From Chryseobacterium sp. 7 (lineage in GTDB: Bacteria; Bacteroidota; Bacteroidia; Flavobacteriales; Weeksellaceae), in NCBI RefSeq assembly GCF_003663845.1, contig NZ_RCCA01000001.1, positions 2,480,001 to 2,544,000 on the forward strand: a stretch of 64,000 bases of DNA, read 5' to 3'. This document shows positions 34,450 to 42,786 of this stretch, piece after piece. Below the pieces are notes generated by a model that was not told the origin of the DNA, did no database searches, and was given only the letters and a program-made list of their open reading frames with translations. The position numbers and the translations under genes were made by a program. Within the stretch, counting starts at the first letter, position 1. Each line of letters begins with the position of its first letter.

Positions 34450-35502
34450 ATGATCTATGCAAAATATATAAACACCAACGGAAGAAAGGTATTCAGGATT
34501 GATCCGAGAATCATTCTCTTTAGCGCTCTTTTTATGGGGATTCTGGCTTCAGTGCCAAAAATACTCCGTATGCATATTACATTGGGAGAGCTCACAATAG
34601 ATTTTTCCATCTCCTTTTTATTCTCGCTGTTTGTATGGTATTTTAATATTTACAGTCTGCCGAAGTTTTCTATTCAGAATATATCTACAAGATTTTTTAA
34701 TAAAAAACTGGCAATCAGCTTATCAATTGGAGTGGTAGTGATGGCTGCCCTGGTTCTTATTCATCATATTCTGTTTCCGAAATATGGGTTTAATACTATG
34801 GTACTGATGTATGAATTCCGTGGAATACTGATCAATCTCACGATTTATATGTTCCTGTATCTTTTGTATCAGACTTATAATTCTCAGCAGATTAAATTTG
34901 AACTTGAACAAATCAGAACAGACAATCTCAATGCACAATACGAACTGCTGAAACAGCAGATTAATCCTCATTTTTTGTTCAACAGTCTCAATACGCTGAA
35001 ATCTATGATTGATATAAAAGATGAAAATTCCGGGGATTTTGTGGTGAGGCTGGCAGATTTCTACCGTTTTACTTTAGACAACAGAAAAATGGATCTTATT
35101 CCCTTAAAAAAGGAACTTACAATACTGGATGCCTATGTTTTTCTTCTGACCTCAAGATTTGAAGATGGTATAGAATTTAAAATAGATATTCCTGAAGAGC
35201 TCTTAAATTCTTATATTCCTCCATTTACGCTGCAGCTATTGTGTGAAAACTGTATAAAACATAATATTGTATCATTGGCTAATCCTTTAATCATCAAATT
35301 ATACAGTGATCATGAATATATTATTATTGAAAACAATTTCCAACCCAAGAATATTCCACAGGAATCTGCCGGGATAGGTATTGAAAACATCAGAGAACGT
35401 TATAAGCACTTTGCTGAAAAAGAGCCGGCCATACTGCAAAATGAGCAAAATTTCACCGTCAAATTACCCATAGTAGATGAAAGTTTTAGTAATAGAAGAT
35501 GA
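34450..35502 (+). CDS. LytS/YehU-type sensor histidine kinase
   Basis: The 350-residue membrane kinase has four predicted helices (about 20-38, 50-70, 88-110 and 125-143), a linker helix, then the His_kinase motif QQINPHFLFNSLNTLKSMID with His174. The ATPase domain has LLCENCIKHN (N box) and AGIGIENIRERY (G box). The membrane part has no recognisable extracytoplasmic sensor, so it probably senses within the membrane or through a partner. It overlaps the response regulator gene by 26 bp, so the two are translationally coupled. Confidence 0.92.
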   Translation: MIYAKYINTNGRKVFRIDPRIILFSALFMGILASVPKILRMHITLGELTIDFSISFLFSLFVWYFNIYSLPKFSIQNISTRFFNKKLAISLSIGVVVMAALVLIHHILFPKYGFNTMVLMYEFRGILINLTIYMFLYLLYQTYNSQQIKFELEQIRTDNLNAQYELLKQQINPHFLFNSLNTLKSMIDIKDENSGDFVVRLADFYRFTLDNRKMDLIPLKKELTILDAYVFLLTSRFEDGIEFKIDIPEELLNSYIPPFTLQLLCENCIKHNIVSLANPLIIKLYSDHEYIIIENNFQPKNIPQESAGIGIENIRERYKHFAEKEPAILQNEQNFTVKLPIVDESFSNRR

Positions 35503-36238
35503 GATAAAAACCGCCAAGGCATTGGGGCGGATGATTGTTGCGGTACAACCGGAATCTACCATAGTACAGTATATTGAAAGTGTTGCTATGGCTGTTGAAT
35601 ATCTTTCCGGCGCTGAGATTCCTGATGTGATATTTATGGATATTCAGCTGGCAGACGGAAACTGTTTTGAGATATTCAGCCAGGTCAAAATAAATGTTCC
35701 TGTCATTTTCTGTACGGCCTTTGATGAATATGCTGTTGAAGCCTTTAAAAGTAACGGAGTAGATTATATTTTAAAACCTTTTGAGAAAAAAGATATTCAG
35801 TCGGCTTTTGAAAAAATCAACAACCTTAAAAACTTCTTTCAGAACTCCCCCGACAGAAAGCTTGAAGATATCCTGAATAATCTGACAACCGGAAGAGGAA
35901 AAACTAATTTTCTGGTCTTTTCCAACCATAAATACAATAATATTCCTGTCGACAGAATTGCCTGCTTTTACAGCCAGTTTGGAAGCACAGTACTCGTTAC
36001 CTTCGATCAGAAAGAATATTCTATTCCGCAGTCATTGGATGAGATTGGGCAGCTGGTTTCGGGATCTCAGTTTTTTAGAATTAATAGACAATATCTGATC
36101 AACTTCACTGCAATTGTAGAAGTGGAACATTATTTCTCCCGAAAACTTCTTGTCAGCCTAAAAATTACAACTCCGGAAAAACCACTGGTTACCAAAGACA
36201 AGGCTTCCCGCTTTCTTCAATGGCTTGAAGAACGGTAA
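35477..36238 (+). CDS. LytTR-family response regulator
   Basis: The 253-residue partner of the overlapping LytS-type kinase has a receiver domain with Asp55 in VIFMDIQLADG and Lys in VDYILKPFEKKD. The C-terminal LytTR DNA-binding domain spans about 140-250 (INRQYLINFTAIVEVEHYF). LytTR factors bind tandem direct repeats at promoters; I did not find a convincing pair. It likely controls one of the flanking operons, by position. Confidence 0.93.
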   Translation: MKVLVIEDEIKTAKALGRMIVAVQPESTIVQYIESVAMAVEYLSGAEIPDVIFMDIQLADGNCFEIFSQVKINVPVIFCTAFDEYAVEAFKSNGVDYILKPFEKKDIQSAFEKINNLKNFFQNSPDRKLEDILNNLTTGRGKTNFLVFSNHKYNNIPVDRIACFYSQFGSTVLVTFDQKEYSIPQSLDEIGQLVSGSQFFRINRQYLINFTAIVEVEHYFSRKLLVSLKITTPEKPLVTKDKASRFLQWLEER

Positions 36239-36386
36239 ATGATCAATTAAAAAACGAAATATACAACAAATAAATCTCCGGTTATCATTGGAGAAAGCTA
36301 CTATTTTGCCTTACCAGAAGTAGTTTCCGGAAATCAGAAATAGAAAAATAAAACTCAGCAACTACTGAAAATAGGAACAATTGAAT

Positions 36387-37058
36387 ATGGATCAAAAAAA
36401 TAATATTGCAGACGGATTTATTCGCCGTAAATTTGGTTTTCTTGGCGAGGATTTTCTGGAAGAGCTAAAGACCCATGGCATCTACGAAAAAATAGAGGCA
36501 CGAAAGGAAATTATACGCGAAGGTGACCGCGTCAAATATGTTTTGTTTTTAATAAAAGGCGCCATTAAAGTCTATTCTCTCAATGATGGCCGCGAACTTG
36601 TATACTATTATATTGGTAATGAAGAAAACTGTCTGATGACTTTTTCGTCAATTTTTAATAATAATATCAGTAAGGTATATGCCATGACGGAAGAAGATTC
36701 CGAGGTACTTTTGGTTCCGCTGACAGTTATGAGCAGGTGGCTGACAGCATTTCCCGCCATTAACAAAATATTTTTTCATGAATATGAAAGAAGATTTTCA
36801 GCGGTAATGGATATGATTAATGAAGCCATGTTCCATCATCTGGATACCAGGGTTCTGAACTATATTAAACGAAAAGTGATTTTAGCGGGAAATCAAACTG
36901 TAAAAATCAAGCATAGAGAAATAGCAGGAAGCCTGGGAACCTCAAGAGAAGTGGTGAGCAGAGTGCTTAAAAAGATTGAAAATGAAGGAAAGATCTTTAA
37001 AGATGAAGAAGGTAAAATAGGAACAGCAGATCAAATGCTTATTCCATTAAATAAATAA
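36387..37058 (+). CDS. Crp/Fnr family transcription regulator
   Basis: I take the ATG at 36387 (MDQKNNIADGF); the frame could be extended to a TTG at 36381. The 223 residues have an N-terminal cyclic-nucleotide-binding-like barrel (about 25-130, VKYVLFLIKGAIKVYSLNDG) and a C-terminal winged helix (about 165-215, REIAGSLGTSREVVSRVLKK). No Fnr-type cysteine cluster is present in the N-terminus, so it is not an iron-sulphur oxygen sensor. It stands just before a glutathione peroxidase gene (35-bp gap) and downstream of the two-component genes, suggesting redox or stress control. Confidence 0.9.
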   Translation: MDQKNNIADGFIRRKFGFLGEDFLEELKTHGIYEKIEARKEIIREGDRVKYVLFLIKGAIKVYSLNDGRELVYYYIGNEENCLMTFSSIFNNNISKVYAMTEEDSEVLLVPLTVMSRWLTAFPAINKIFFHEYERRFSAVMDMINEAMFHHLDTRVLNYIKRKVILAGNQTVKIKHREIAGSLGTSREVVSRVLKKIENEGKIFKDEEGKIGTADQMLIPLNK

Positions 37059-37093
37059 TTCAACATATAAATTAATAGTAAAATCTTTTTTAA

Positions 37094-37660
37094 ATGAAAA
37101 AAATACTTTTTATCGGAATGGTGCTTATTGGGATTGTAAGCCTTTCATCATTTATTAAATCAGACGATTCTACAGGTCCGAAACCTGCAAAATCAATTTA
37201 TGATTTTAAGATTGAATCCATAGACGGCGGAAAAATTGATTTTTCTGATTACAAAGGGAAATACATCCTTATTGTAAACACTGCCTCCAAGTGCGGGTAT
37301 ACGCCTCAATACAAAGGATTGGAGCAGCTTTACAAAGATTACGGTGATAAACTGGTTGTTGTGGGTTTCCCATCTGACAATTTTGCAGATCAGGAGTTTC
37401 ATGATAATGTGGAAATCAAATCTTTCTGCGAAAAGAATTATGGTGTAACCTTTCCTCTTACCACTGCTGTAGATGTAAAAGGCTCAAAAATTACTCCTGT
37501 ATTTGATTTTCTTACCCACAAATCCCAAAACGGAGTAATGGATGCGAAAATAAGCTGGAATTTCAACAAATTCCTGATCAGCCCCGAAGGAAAATTATTA
37601 GAGTATTTTGATTCTAAAGTGGTTCCTGAAAGTGAAAAAATCACTCATTATTTTAAATAA
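37094..37660 (+). CDS. Glutathione peroxidase family protein (cysteine type), exported
   Basis: The 188 residues carry an N-terminal hydrophobic segment (MKKILFIGMVLIGIVSLSSF), so the enzyme works outside the cytoplasm. VNTASKCGYTPQYKGL contains the peroxidatic Cys67 (not selenocysteine), and VVGFPSDNFADQEF and ISWNFNKFLI hold the Gln/Trp/Asn residues of the catalytic tetrad. In bacteria these use thioredoxin-type donors. It is the last gene of the redox island, 35 bp after the Crp/Fnr gene. Confidence 0.9.
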   Translation: MKKILFIGMVLIGIVSLSSFIKSDDSTGPKPAKSIYDFKIESIDGGKIDFSDYKGKYILIVNTASKCGYTPQYKGLEQLYKDYGDKLVVVGFPSDNFADQEFHDNVEIKSFCEKNYGVTFPLTTAVDVKGSKITPVFDFLTHKSQNGVMDAKISWNFNKFLISPEGKLLEYFDSKVVPESEKITHYFK

Positions 37661-37673
37661 GTAATTCTAAAAA

Positions 37674-37707
37674 AACACTGCTATGAATATGATAGCAGTG
37701 TTTTTTT
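37674..37707. terminator. Terminator after the glutathione peroxidase gene
   Basis: AACACTGCTAT and ATAGCAGTGTT pair over 11 bp around a 7-nt loop, with A5 before and T5 after; it can be bidirectional. Confidence 0.85.
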
Positions 37708-37985
37708 ATTCATTTGATCTTATTATTTACCATTACATTTTTAAGCTCCCTTTATTAAAATACTGAATAACATTTTTTCCAAAGAAAAGCAATTCAAACA
37801 GATCAATTGAGTTTTATTAACACTTTCCAATTACAAAAATCACTTCAATAAAGACCCTGAACGCATCATTTTTACAACAATGAATACTTTACATTATAAA
37901 TTTGTTAAAATTTATTAAATAAATATTAAAATGTATTTGTTTTAACCGGGAAATTATATTTATTTTAGTGCTTTAAAAATTTCTC
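37708..37985. other. AT-rich intergenic region
   Basis: No gene, tRNA or mobile element is seen. It contains GTTAAAATTTATTAAAT near 37905, which also occurs upstream of the P460 operon near 31670. The repeat is very AT rich, so the match has little weight. Confidence 0.3.
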
Positions 37986-38567
37986 ATGAAAAGATATAAT
38001 TTATTGATTGTACTATTACTGCTTATTTTCAATGTTACTACAGCACAAAAGAAGGGTTCTCCTGCTGCCGATCTTAGCATATTAAAAGATACGAAATCAA
38101 AAATAGAAGCTACCGTTCCATTGGTAATTCAGCATCTTCAGACGATTTCTACCAAGGAGGGGGATAATAATATTGTGAACAACGGAAAAATAGCAGTAGG
38201 TAAACAATATGGCATTTTAGAATCTGAATGGTATTTATACAGAAACAATATGAAAAACTGTATCCTGAACAATTCTTCCAAAAAAGCTAAGAAATGTATG
38301 GAATATCATAACAACATGTTCAGAGGTACAATGATTAACTACAACAATTATATTACCAACCTTACCAGAAAGAACGGGTATCTGGGTGTTGAAGGAGATA
38401 CAAAATTCGAATTTAAGCCTGCTGATATCGCTACAAAACTAGGGGAAGCTTACCTGAATGCCAATGAGGCTGCAGGAAGAATGAAAGCTGATCAGAAAAG
38501 AGACTTTTTAGGACAAACAATGTCTGATGACAACAAGCTTACGCCTTATGCTCAACTGGCTCAATAA
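37986..38567 (+). CDS. Hypothetical secreted helical protein
   Basis: I do not recognise this 193-residue protein. A signal peptide (MKRYNLLIVLLLLIFNVTTAQ) is clear. The mature part is alpha-helical and polar, with NNMKNCILNNSSKKAKKCME (two cysteines that could form a disulfide), NYNNYITNLTRKNGY and a C-terminal KADQKRDFLGQTMSDDN. It stands alone between two terminators. Confidence 0.65.
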   Translation: MKRYNLLIVLLLLIFNVTTAQKKGSPAADLSILKDTKSKIEATVPLVIQHLQTISTKEGDNNIVNNGKIAVGKQYGILESEWYLYRNNMKNCILNNSSKKAKKCMEYHNNMFRGTMINYNNYITNLTRKNGYLGVEGDTKFEFKPADIATKLGEAYLNANEAAGRMKADQKRDFLGQTMSDDNKLTPYAQLAQ

Positions 38568-38597
38568 TAACTGAATCAGATTAAAAGATAAAAAAAA

Positions 38598-38626
38598 GAG
38601 AACTGCAGTTTGCGGTTCTCTTTTTT
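38598..38626. terminator. Terminator after the secreted helical protein
   Basis: AAAGAGAAC and GTTCTCTTT pair around a 9-nt loop, with A and T runs on both sides. Confidence 0.75.
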
Positions 38627-38637
38627 CATTTAAAAGC

Positions 38638-38723
38638 AAAAAATCTCTGTCGGAAAAAGCAGTTTTGTGGTACTAATCATAAAACCCTTGGGGAAAAAGT
38701 AGAAAATTAGACAGAGATTTTTT
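38638..38723. repeat. 86-bp element bounded by 14-bp perfect inverted repeats
   Basis: AAAAAATCTCTGTC at 38638-38651 is exactly complementary to GACAGAGATTTTTT at 38710-38723. The 58-bp interior holds two GGAAAAAG direct repeats. Just right of it, ACAGATCA/TGATCTGT (38736-38764) forms another hairpin. It may be a small palindromic element or a structured RNA; no coding frame is supported between 38568 and 38904. Confidence 0.6.
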
Positions 38724-38904
38724 TGCATACACTCTACAGATCAACTGTCCTACCCATGATCTGTAAGAGCTTTACAAAAATAGGGCTATACACTTCTGCA
38801 AGATGGAAATCCCTGTAGAATTAAACGTTCAGAATTGTAGAACTAATACTACTTTCAAAAAAAGAAACATCCATCTTTCATCTTCCAACTCTTATCCTGG
38901 GCAA

Positions 38905-39357
38905 TTATATCTGGCTCCACCAATAGTAGTAATTGTGCAGTCCGTCATACTCAAATCCACAGCGTGGATATAATGTATTTCCGATATCATTCGTTTTCTC
39001 TGTTTCCAGCATCAGTCCGCATGCTCCTGTTTCTTCACACCATTGCTTACTGCGATCTATTAATGCTACCGAAATCCCTTTTCCTCTGTAGCCGGGATGA
39101 ACAAACAAATCGCTTAACAGCCATTGCTTTTGTAATTTGGTATAGTGAAAGAGCTTATAAAGCTGTACAAATCCTACTACTTTGTCATCCGTCACCACAA
39201 GAAAAATATCTGATTCGCTGTTTAAAAACCGTTCTTTGAGAAAAGCTTTTCCTTTTTCAACATCTGATTCCTGTCTGTAAAAAACACGGTAAAGGTTAAA
39301 TAATTCTGCCGCTTCATCAAGATCTTCAAGACTTGCTTTTTTAATACTGTAATTCAT
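38905..39357 (-). CDS. GNAT family N-acetyltransferase
   Basis: The 150-residue enzyme has the GNAT fold and uses acetyl-CoA. VFYRQESDVEKGKAFL precedes, LSDLFVHPGYRGKGISVALI is motif A with the R/QxxGxG/A acetyl-CoA loop (RGKGIS), and ETEKTNDIGNTLYPRCGFEY is the usual motif B end. The substrate is unknown. It is monocistronic and divergent from the oxygenase gene. Confidence 0.9.
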   Translation of the reverse strand: MNYSIKKASLEDLDEAAELFNLYRVFYRQESDVEKGKAFLKERFLNSESDIFLVVTDDKVVGFVQLYKLFHYTKLQKQWLLSDLFVHPGYRGKGISVALIDRSKQWCEETGACGLMLETEKTNDIGNTLYPRCGFEYDGLHNYYYWWSQI

Positions 39358-39538
39358 AGTTATGTATTTTAATTAACACGGCAAAAGTAGGCCTAAACAG
39401 GACTGGTTTTGAGATCCAGATTAGTATTATACAGATAGTCCAATACTTTTAATTCTTATCCATAAAAGATGAATTCCGCATGTTTCGGATTTTATTATGA
39501 TGAACAACTTCAGAATTTTGCAATATAAAATCAATCCA

Positions 39539-40252
39539 ATGAAAGACAGTATTCAAAAAATAGAAAATACAGACTGGCAACACGTTACGGAAACAATGCA
39601 TAAAAACGGATATGCTGTAATTCCTAATCTGTTATCAGATAATGAATGTGAACAATTAAAATCCAACTACGAACATTCCGCTCTCTATAGAAAAGCAGTA
39701 GTCATGGCCAGATATCGTTTTGGATTGGGAGAATATAAATATTTTAATTATCCATTGCCTGAAATCATTCAGACCTTACGAACCAACATATATCCTCATC
39801 TGGCTCCTATAGCTAATTCATGGTTCAACGCTTTACATATTGACATTCAATTTCCATTGAATCATCAGGACTTTCTTGAACAATGTCATGTTAACGGGCA
39901 GCAAAAAGCTACAGTCTTAATTTTGAAATATGCAGAAGGAGGATTTAATACTTTGCATCAGGATTTATATGGAGATATGTACTTTCCTATTCAAATGGTG
40001 CTAATGCTCAGTGAGCCCGATCATGATTTTACAGGAGGAGAATTTGTTCTTACCCAGCAGATTCCCAGAGCACAGTCGAAAGCTATTGTTTTAAAACCTA
40101 AAAAAGGAGATGCACTTATTTTTACCACTCAATTTAAGCCTGAAAAAGGAACTAAAGGATATTACAGAGTGAATATGAAACACGGAATAAGTGAGGTAAA
40201 AGAAGGCAGCCGATATGCTTTAGGAATTATCTTCCATGATGCAATAAGTTAG
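39539..40252 (+). CDS. 2OG-Fe(II) dioxygenase
   Basis: I start at the ATG at 39539 (MKDSIQKIENTDW); the longer frame adds 14 unlikely residues. The 237-residue enzyme needs iron and 2-oxoglutarate: LHQDLYGDM gives His140 and Asp142, KHGISEVKEGSRYALG gives His215 and Arg225 for 2OG, all in the standard HxD-x(n)-H-x10-R order. It belongs to the small proline-hydroxylase-like group rather than AlkB. The Ada metal-binding-domain gene follows after 33 bp, which suggests but does not prove a link to alkylation repair. Confidence 0.85.
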   Translation: MKDSIQKIENTDWQHVTETMHKNGYAVIPNLLSDNECEQLKSNYEHSALYRKAVVMARYRFGLGEYKYFNYPLPEIIQTLRTNIYPHLAPIANSWFNALHIDIQFPLNHQDFLEQCHVNGQQKATVLILKYAEGGFNTLHQDLYGDMYFPIQMVLMLSEPDHDFTGGEFVLTQQIPRAQSKAIVLKPKKGDALIFTTQFKPEKGTKGYYRVNMKHGISEVKEGSRYALGIIFHDAIS

Positions 40253-40285
40253 CTATGTATCAACAACCATACATTATACATTACA

Positions 40286-40543
40286 ATGATCCGGCATACT
40301 CAAATATCAGGTGAAGATCTGAGAAGTAAAATTCACAGCAAAGAAATTGTCTTTGGGGGAAATAAAAAATTAAAAATCTATGGATTATTGAGCTGTGGAT
40401 CAGGTAAAAGAATGAAAAAGGAAAACAGGGTTTTCTTCATGGATGAAAAAGAAGCACTGGAAAATAAGTTCCGGCCTTGTGGACATTGCATGAGGGAAGC
40501 TTATAAAAAATGGAAGGAAGAAATGAATATTTATATTAGTTAA
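40286..40543 (+). CDS. Stand-alone Ada metal-binding domain protein
   Basis: The 85 residues correspond only to the N-terminal zinc domain of Ada, the methyl phosphotriester acceptor. LLSCGSGKRMKKENRVFF and FRPCGHCM align with the E. coli cysteines 38, 69 and 72 (here C37, C65, C68); the position of Cys42 is not a cysteine. There is no AraC helix-turn-helix and no alkyltransferase domain. It follows the 2OG-Fe(II) oxygenase gene in the same direction. Confidence 0.82.
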   Translation: MIRHTQISGEDLRSKIHSKEIVFGGNKKLKIYGLLSCGSGKRMKKENRVFFMDEKEALENKFRPCGHCMREAYKKWKEEMNIYIS

Positions 40544-40758
40544 ACTCAAAGGTTTAATAACTTAGATCAAATTTTTAAGGAAGCAAAGACGGAATCAACT
40601 TCATTGATTCTTTCTAAGCTAACGCATGCCATATACTTTCATTATCTGATTTCTTTTTAATCCACCATATAAATTAAGTCATAAAAACGTGTGTCTTAGT
40701 GTTATTCCAGCCTGAGGTTGTTTCACTTTGTTCGCAATGAATGGCTCATAAATAAAAA
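40544..40758. other. Intergenic region before the tRNA array
   Basis: No gene is supported. A small stem GAATCAA/TTGATTC lies near 40592-40611, without a T run. Confidence 0.4.
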
Positions 40759-40785
40759 AGAGAAGCAATATCATATTGCTTCTCT
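40759..40785 (-). terminator. Terminator of the tRNA array
   Basis: AGAGAAGCAATA and TATTGCTTCTCT pair over 12 bp with a 3-nt loop; on the minus strand CTTTTTTATT follows. Confidence 0.85.
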
Positions 40786-40792
40786 CGTTTAG

Positions 40793-40865
<73 letters not shown>

Positions 40866-40903
40866 GTGTATTTTTAGAGTGCTTACCGAAAGCACTTGCT
40901 TAG

Positions 40904-40976
<73 letters not shown>

Positions 40977-41014
40977 GTGTATTTTTAGAGTGCCTACCGA
41001 AAGCACTTACTTAG

Positions 41015-41087
<73 letters not shown>

Positions 41088-41125
41088 GTGTATTTTTAGA
41101 GTGCCTACCGAAAGCACTTACTTAG

Positions 41126-41198
<73 letters not shown>

Positions 41199-41236
41199 GT
41201 GTATTTTTAGAGTGCTTACCGAAAACACTTGCTTAG

Positions 41237-41309
<73 letters not shown>

Positions 41310-41320
41310 ATATTGGATTG

Positions 41321-41328
41321 CAAAGGTA
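41321..41328 (-). promoter_or_regulatory. Predicted -7 box of the tRNA array
   Basis: TACCTTTG on the minus strand matches TAnnTTTG and ends 11 nt upstream of the first tRNA. A TTTG at 41345-41342 is 13 bp away, shorter than usual. Confidence 0.55.
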
Positions 41329-41398
41329 CGAATATTTTTTACAAATCCTAATTTTTCTTTTAAATAAAGGACTTTTATGAAAACTATTTTATTATTTG

Positions 41399-41406
41399 TA
41401 TCTTTG
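41399..41406 (+). promoter_or_regulatory. Predicted -7 box of the Sua5/YrdC gene
   Basis: TATCTTTG ends 4 nt before the ATG at 41411, so the mRNA would start at or within the start codon (leaderless). Confidence 0.5.
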
Positions 41407-41410
41407 TTTT

Positions 41411-42022
41411 ATGGCAAAAATATTAAAAATTTACCCAGACAACCCACAGGAAAATCTTGTGAATGAGGTTATTAAAACCCTAAATAATGGCGGGCTGATT
41501 ATCTATCCTTCGGATACGATTTATGCGTTAGGCTGCAATATTTTTGACATAAAGGCCATGGAAAAGCTGGCACAGCTCAAAAAAATGAAGCTGGAGAAGT
41601 CTAAATTCTCAATTATCTGTAATGATCTGAGCCACCTTTCTGATTTTACAAGACCTATCGACACCTCAGTTTTCAGATTTCTGAAAAGTCATCTTCCCGG
41701 ACCGTTTACTTTTATTCTTGAAGCGAATAAAAGCTTACCTTTAGCCTATAAAGGTCATAAAACAATTGGTATCCGTGTTCCTGACCACCCGATTCCACAG
41801 CTTATTGTAGAAAAACTGGGACATCCTATTGCTTCCACATCCATTAAAGATGATGATGAAATCATTGAATACTCTACTGATCCTGAGTTAATTGCAGAAA
41901 AATATGATCACTTAGTAGATATTGTGATTGATTCCGGATATGGAGATAATGTGGCTTCCACTATTGTAGACCTTACTTCAGGAGAACCGGAGATTATCCG
42001 TCAGGGAAAAGGGACTATCTAG
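41411..42022 (+). CDS. Threonylcarbamoyl-AMP synthase (Sua5/YciO/YrdC family)
   Basis: The enzyme makes threonylcarbamoyl-AMP for t6A37 in ANN-decoding tRNAs (or is the close YciO paralogue). I start at ATG 41411 (MAKILKIYPDNPQ), as the 15 nt before it contain the promoter box. The 203 residues are a single YrdC domain: GGLIIYPSDTIYALGCNI, KKMKLEKSKFSIICNDLSHL, FLKSHLPGPFTFILEANK, GIRVPDHP. Sua5 proper has an extra C-terminal domain that is absent. It is followed by a CPBP protease gene and then yaaA and prmC in the same direction. Confidence 0.85.
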   Translation: MAKILKIYPDNPQENLVNEVIKTLNNGGLIIYPSDTIYALGCNIFDIKAMEKLAQLKKMKLEKSKFSIICNDLSHLSDFTRPIDTSVFRFLKSHLPGPFTFILEANKSLPLAYKGHKTIGIRVPDHPIPQLIVEKLGHPIASTSIKDDDEIIEYSTDPELIAEKYDHLVDIVIDSGYGDNVASTIVDLTSGEPEIIRQGKGTI

Positions 42023-42029
42023 TTTAAAA

Positions 42030-42062
42030 ATTCAAGGTTTAAGGCTTAAAATCCAAGGTTTA
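42030..42062. repeat. ATTCAAGGTTTAAG-type short repeat
   Basis: The first unit ATTCAAGGTTTAAG (42030-42043) is followed by a partial copy ATCCAAGGTTTA (42051-42062). A close relative (ATTCAAAGTTTAAG, twice) sits inside prmC at 43877-43904. Confidence 0.7.
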
Positions 42063-42080
42063 CGATTGACAGATTAGATT

Positions 42081-42782
42081 ATGGGGATTAATGGGAAGTA
42101 TTCTATAGGAATTTTACTCACTTTTGTTATTTTGGCTGGCGCAATGCTTTATGCTTTCCCTGCTGTTACCATGATAACGGGTGTAAGAGGCATTACGGAA
42201 ACTAATTTTCTCCTTACCAGATGTATAATTTGGGGGATCTTTTTCATTGTATTTCTCTACAGTTTTATCATCGAAAAAGGATCTTTTCTATTAAAAAAAG
42301 ATATTAGATATTCCCTATTATTCTATATAAAGGCGGTTATCTGTCTTTATCTTATCTGTAGTATCGGCGGAGCGCTGTTGAATGTAATCATCCATTTTCT
42401 GGTTCAGGAAAAGATCAGTGACAAGCTTTTCGACCTTACTTCTATTTTTAAAAACAATTATTTTTTACTTATTTTTACATGCTTTACAGCTGGAGCAGTT
42501 GAAGAACTTCTGATGCGGGGGTATGTACAGCCCAGGATTGAAAAACTATACAATAGTCCCACTTTAGGCATAATTTTTTCTGCAGTTTTATTCGGAATTT
42601 TGCACAGTACTTACGGAACCATAGGTCAGGTTGTTATCCCTTTCTTTATTGGAGTTGTATTTGCTGTATTTTATAAACGCTATTCAAATATTAAAATCCT
42701 GATCATCTGTCATTTTATGATTGATTTTATCTCTCTGATGGCTATGAATTTTATGAATATTAAACACTTATCTTTATTGTAA
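42081..42782 (+). CDS. CPBP family intramembrane metalloprotease
   Basis: The 233-residue integral membrane protein has about seven hydrophobic helices. FTAGAVEELLMRGYVQPRIE carries the EExxxR motif of the Abi/CPBP family; the histidine motifs are in GILHSTYGT and CHFMIDFIS. The family contains Rce1-type proteases and bacteriocin self-immunity proteins. No bacteriocin gene is near. It ends 4 bp before yaaA, so the two are probably co-transcribed. Confidence 0.87.
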   Translation: MGINGKYSIGILLTFVILAGAMLYAFPAVTMITGVRGITETNFLLTRCIIWGIFFIVFLYSFIIEKGSFLLKKDIRYSLLFYIKAVICLYLICSIGGALLNVIIHFLVQEKISDKLFDLTSIFKNNYFLLIFTCFTAGAVEELLMRGYVQPRIEKLYNSPTLGIIFSAVLFGILHSTYGTIGQVVIPFFIGVVFAVFYKRYSNIKILIICHFMIDFISLMAMNFMNIKHLSLL

Positions 42783-42786
42783 CATT

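Noticed and set aside
37905..37921. Shared AT-rich string GTTAAAATTTATTAAAT with 31670 region as a regulatory motif
   Set aside because: The composition is so AT rich that such a match has little weight without a genome-wide count.
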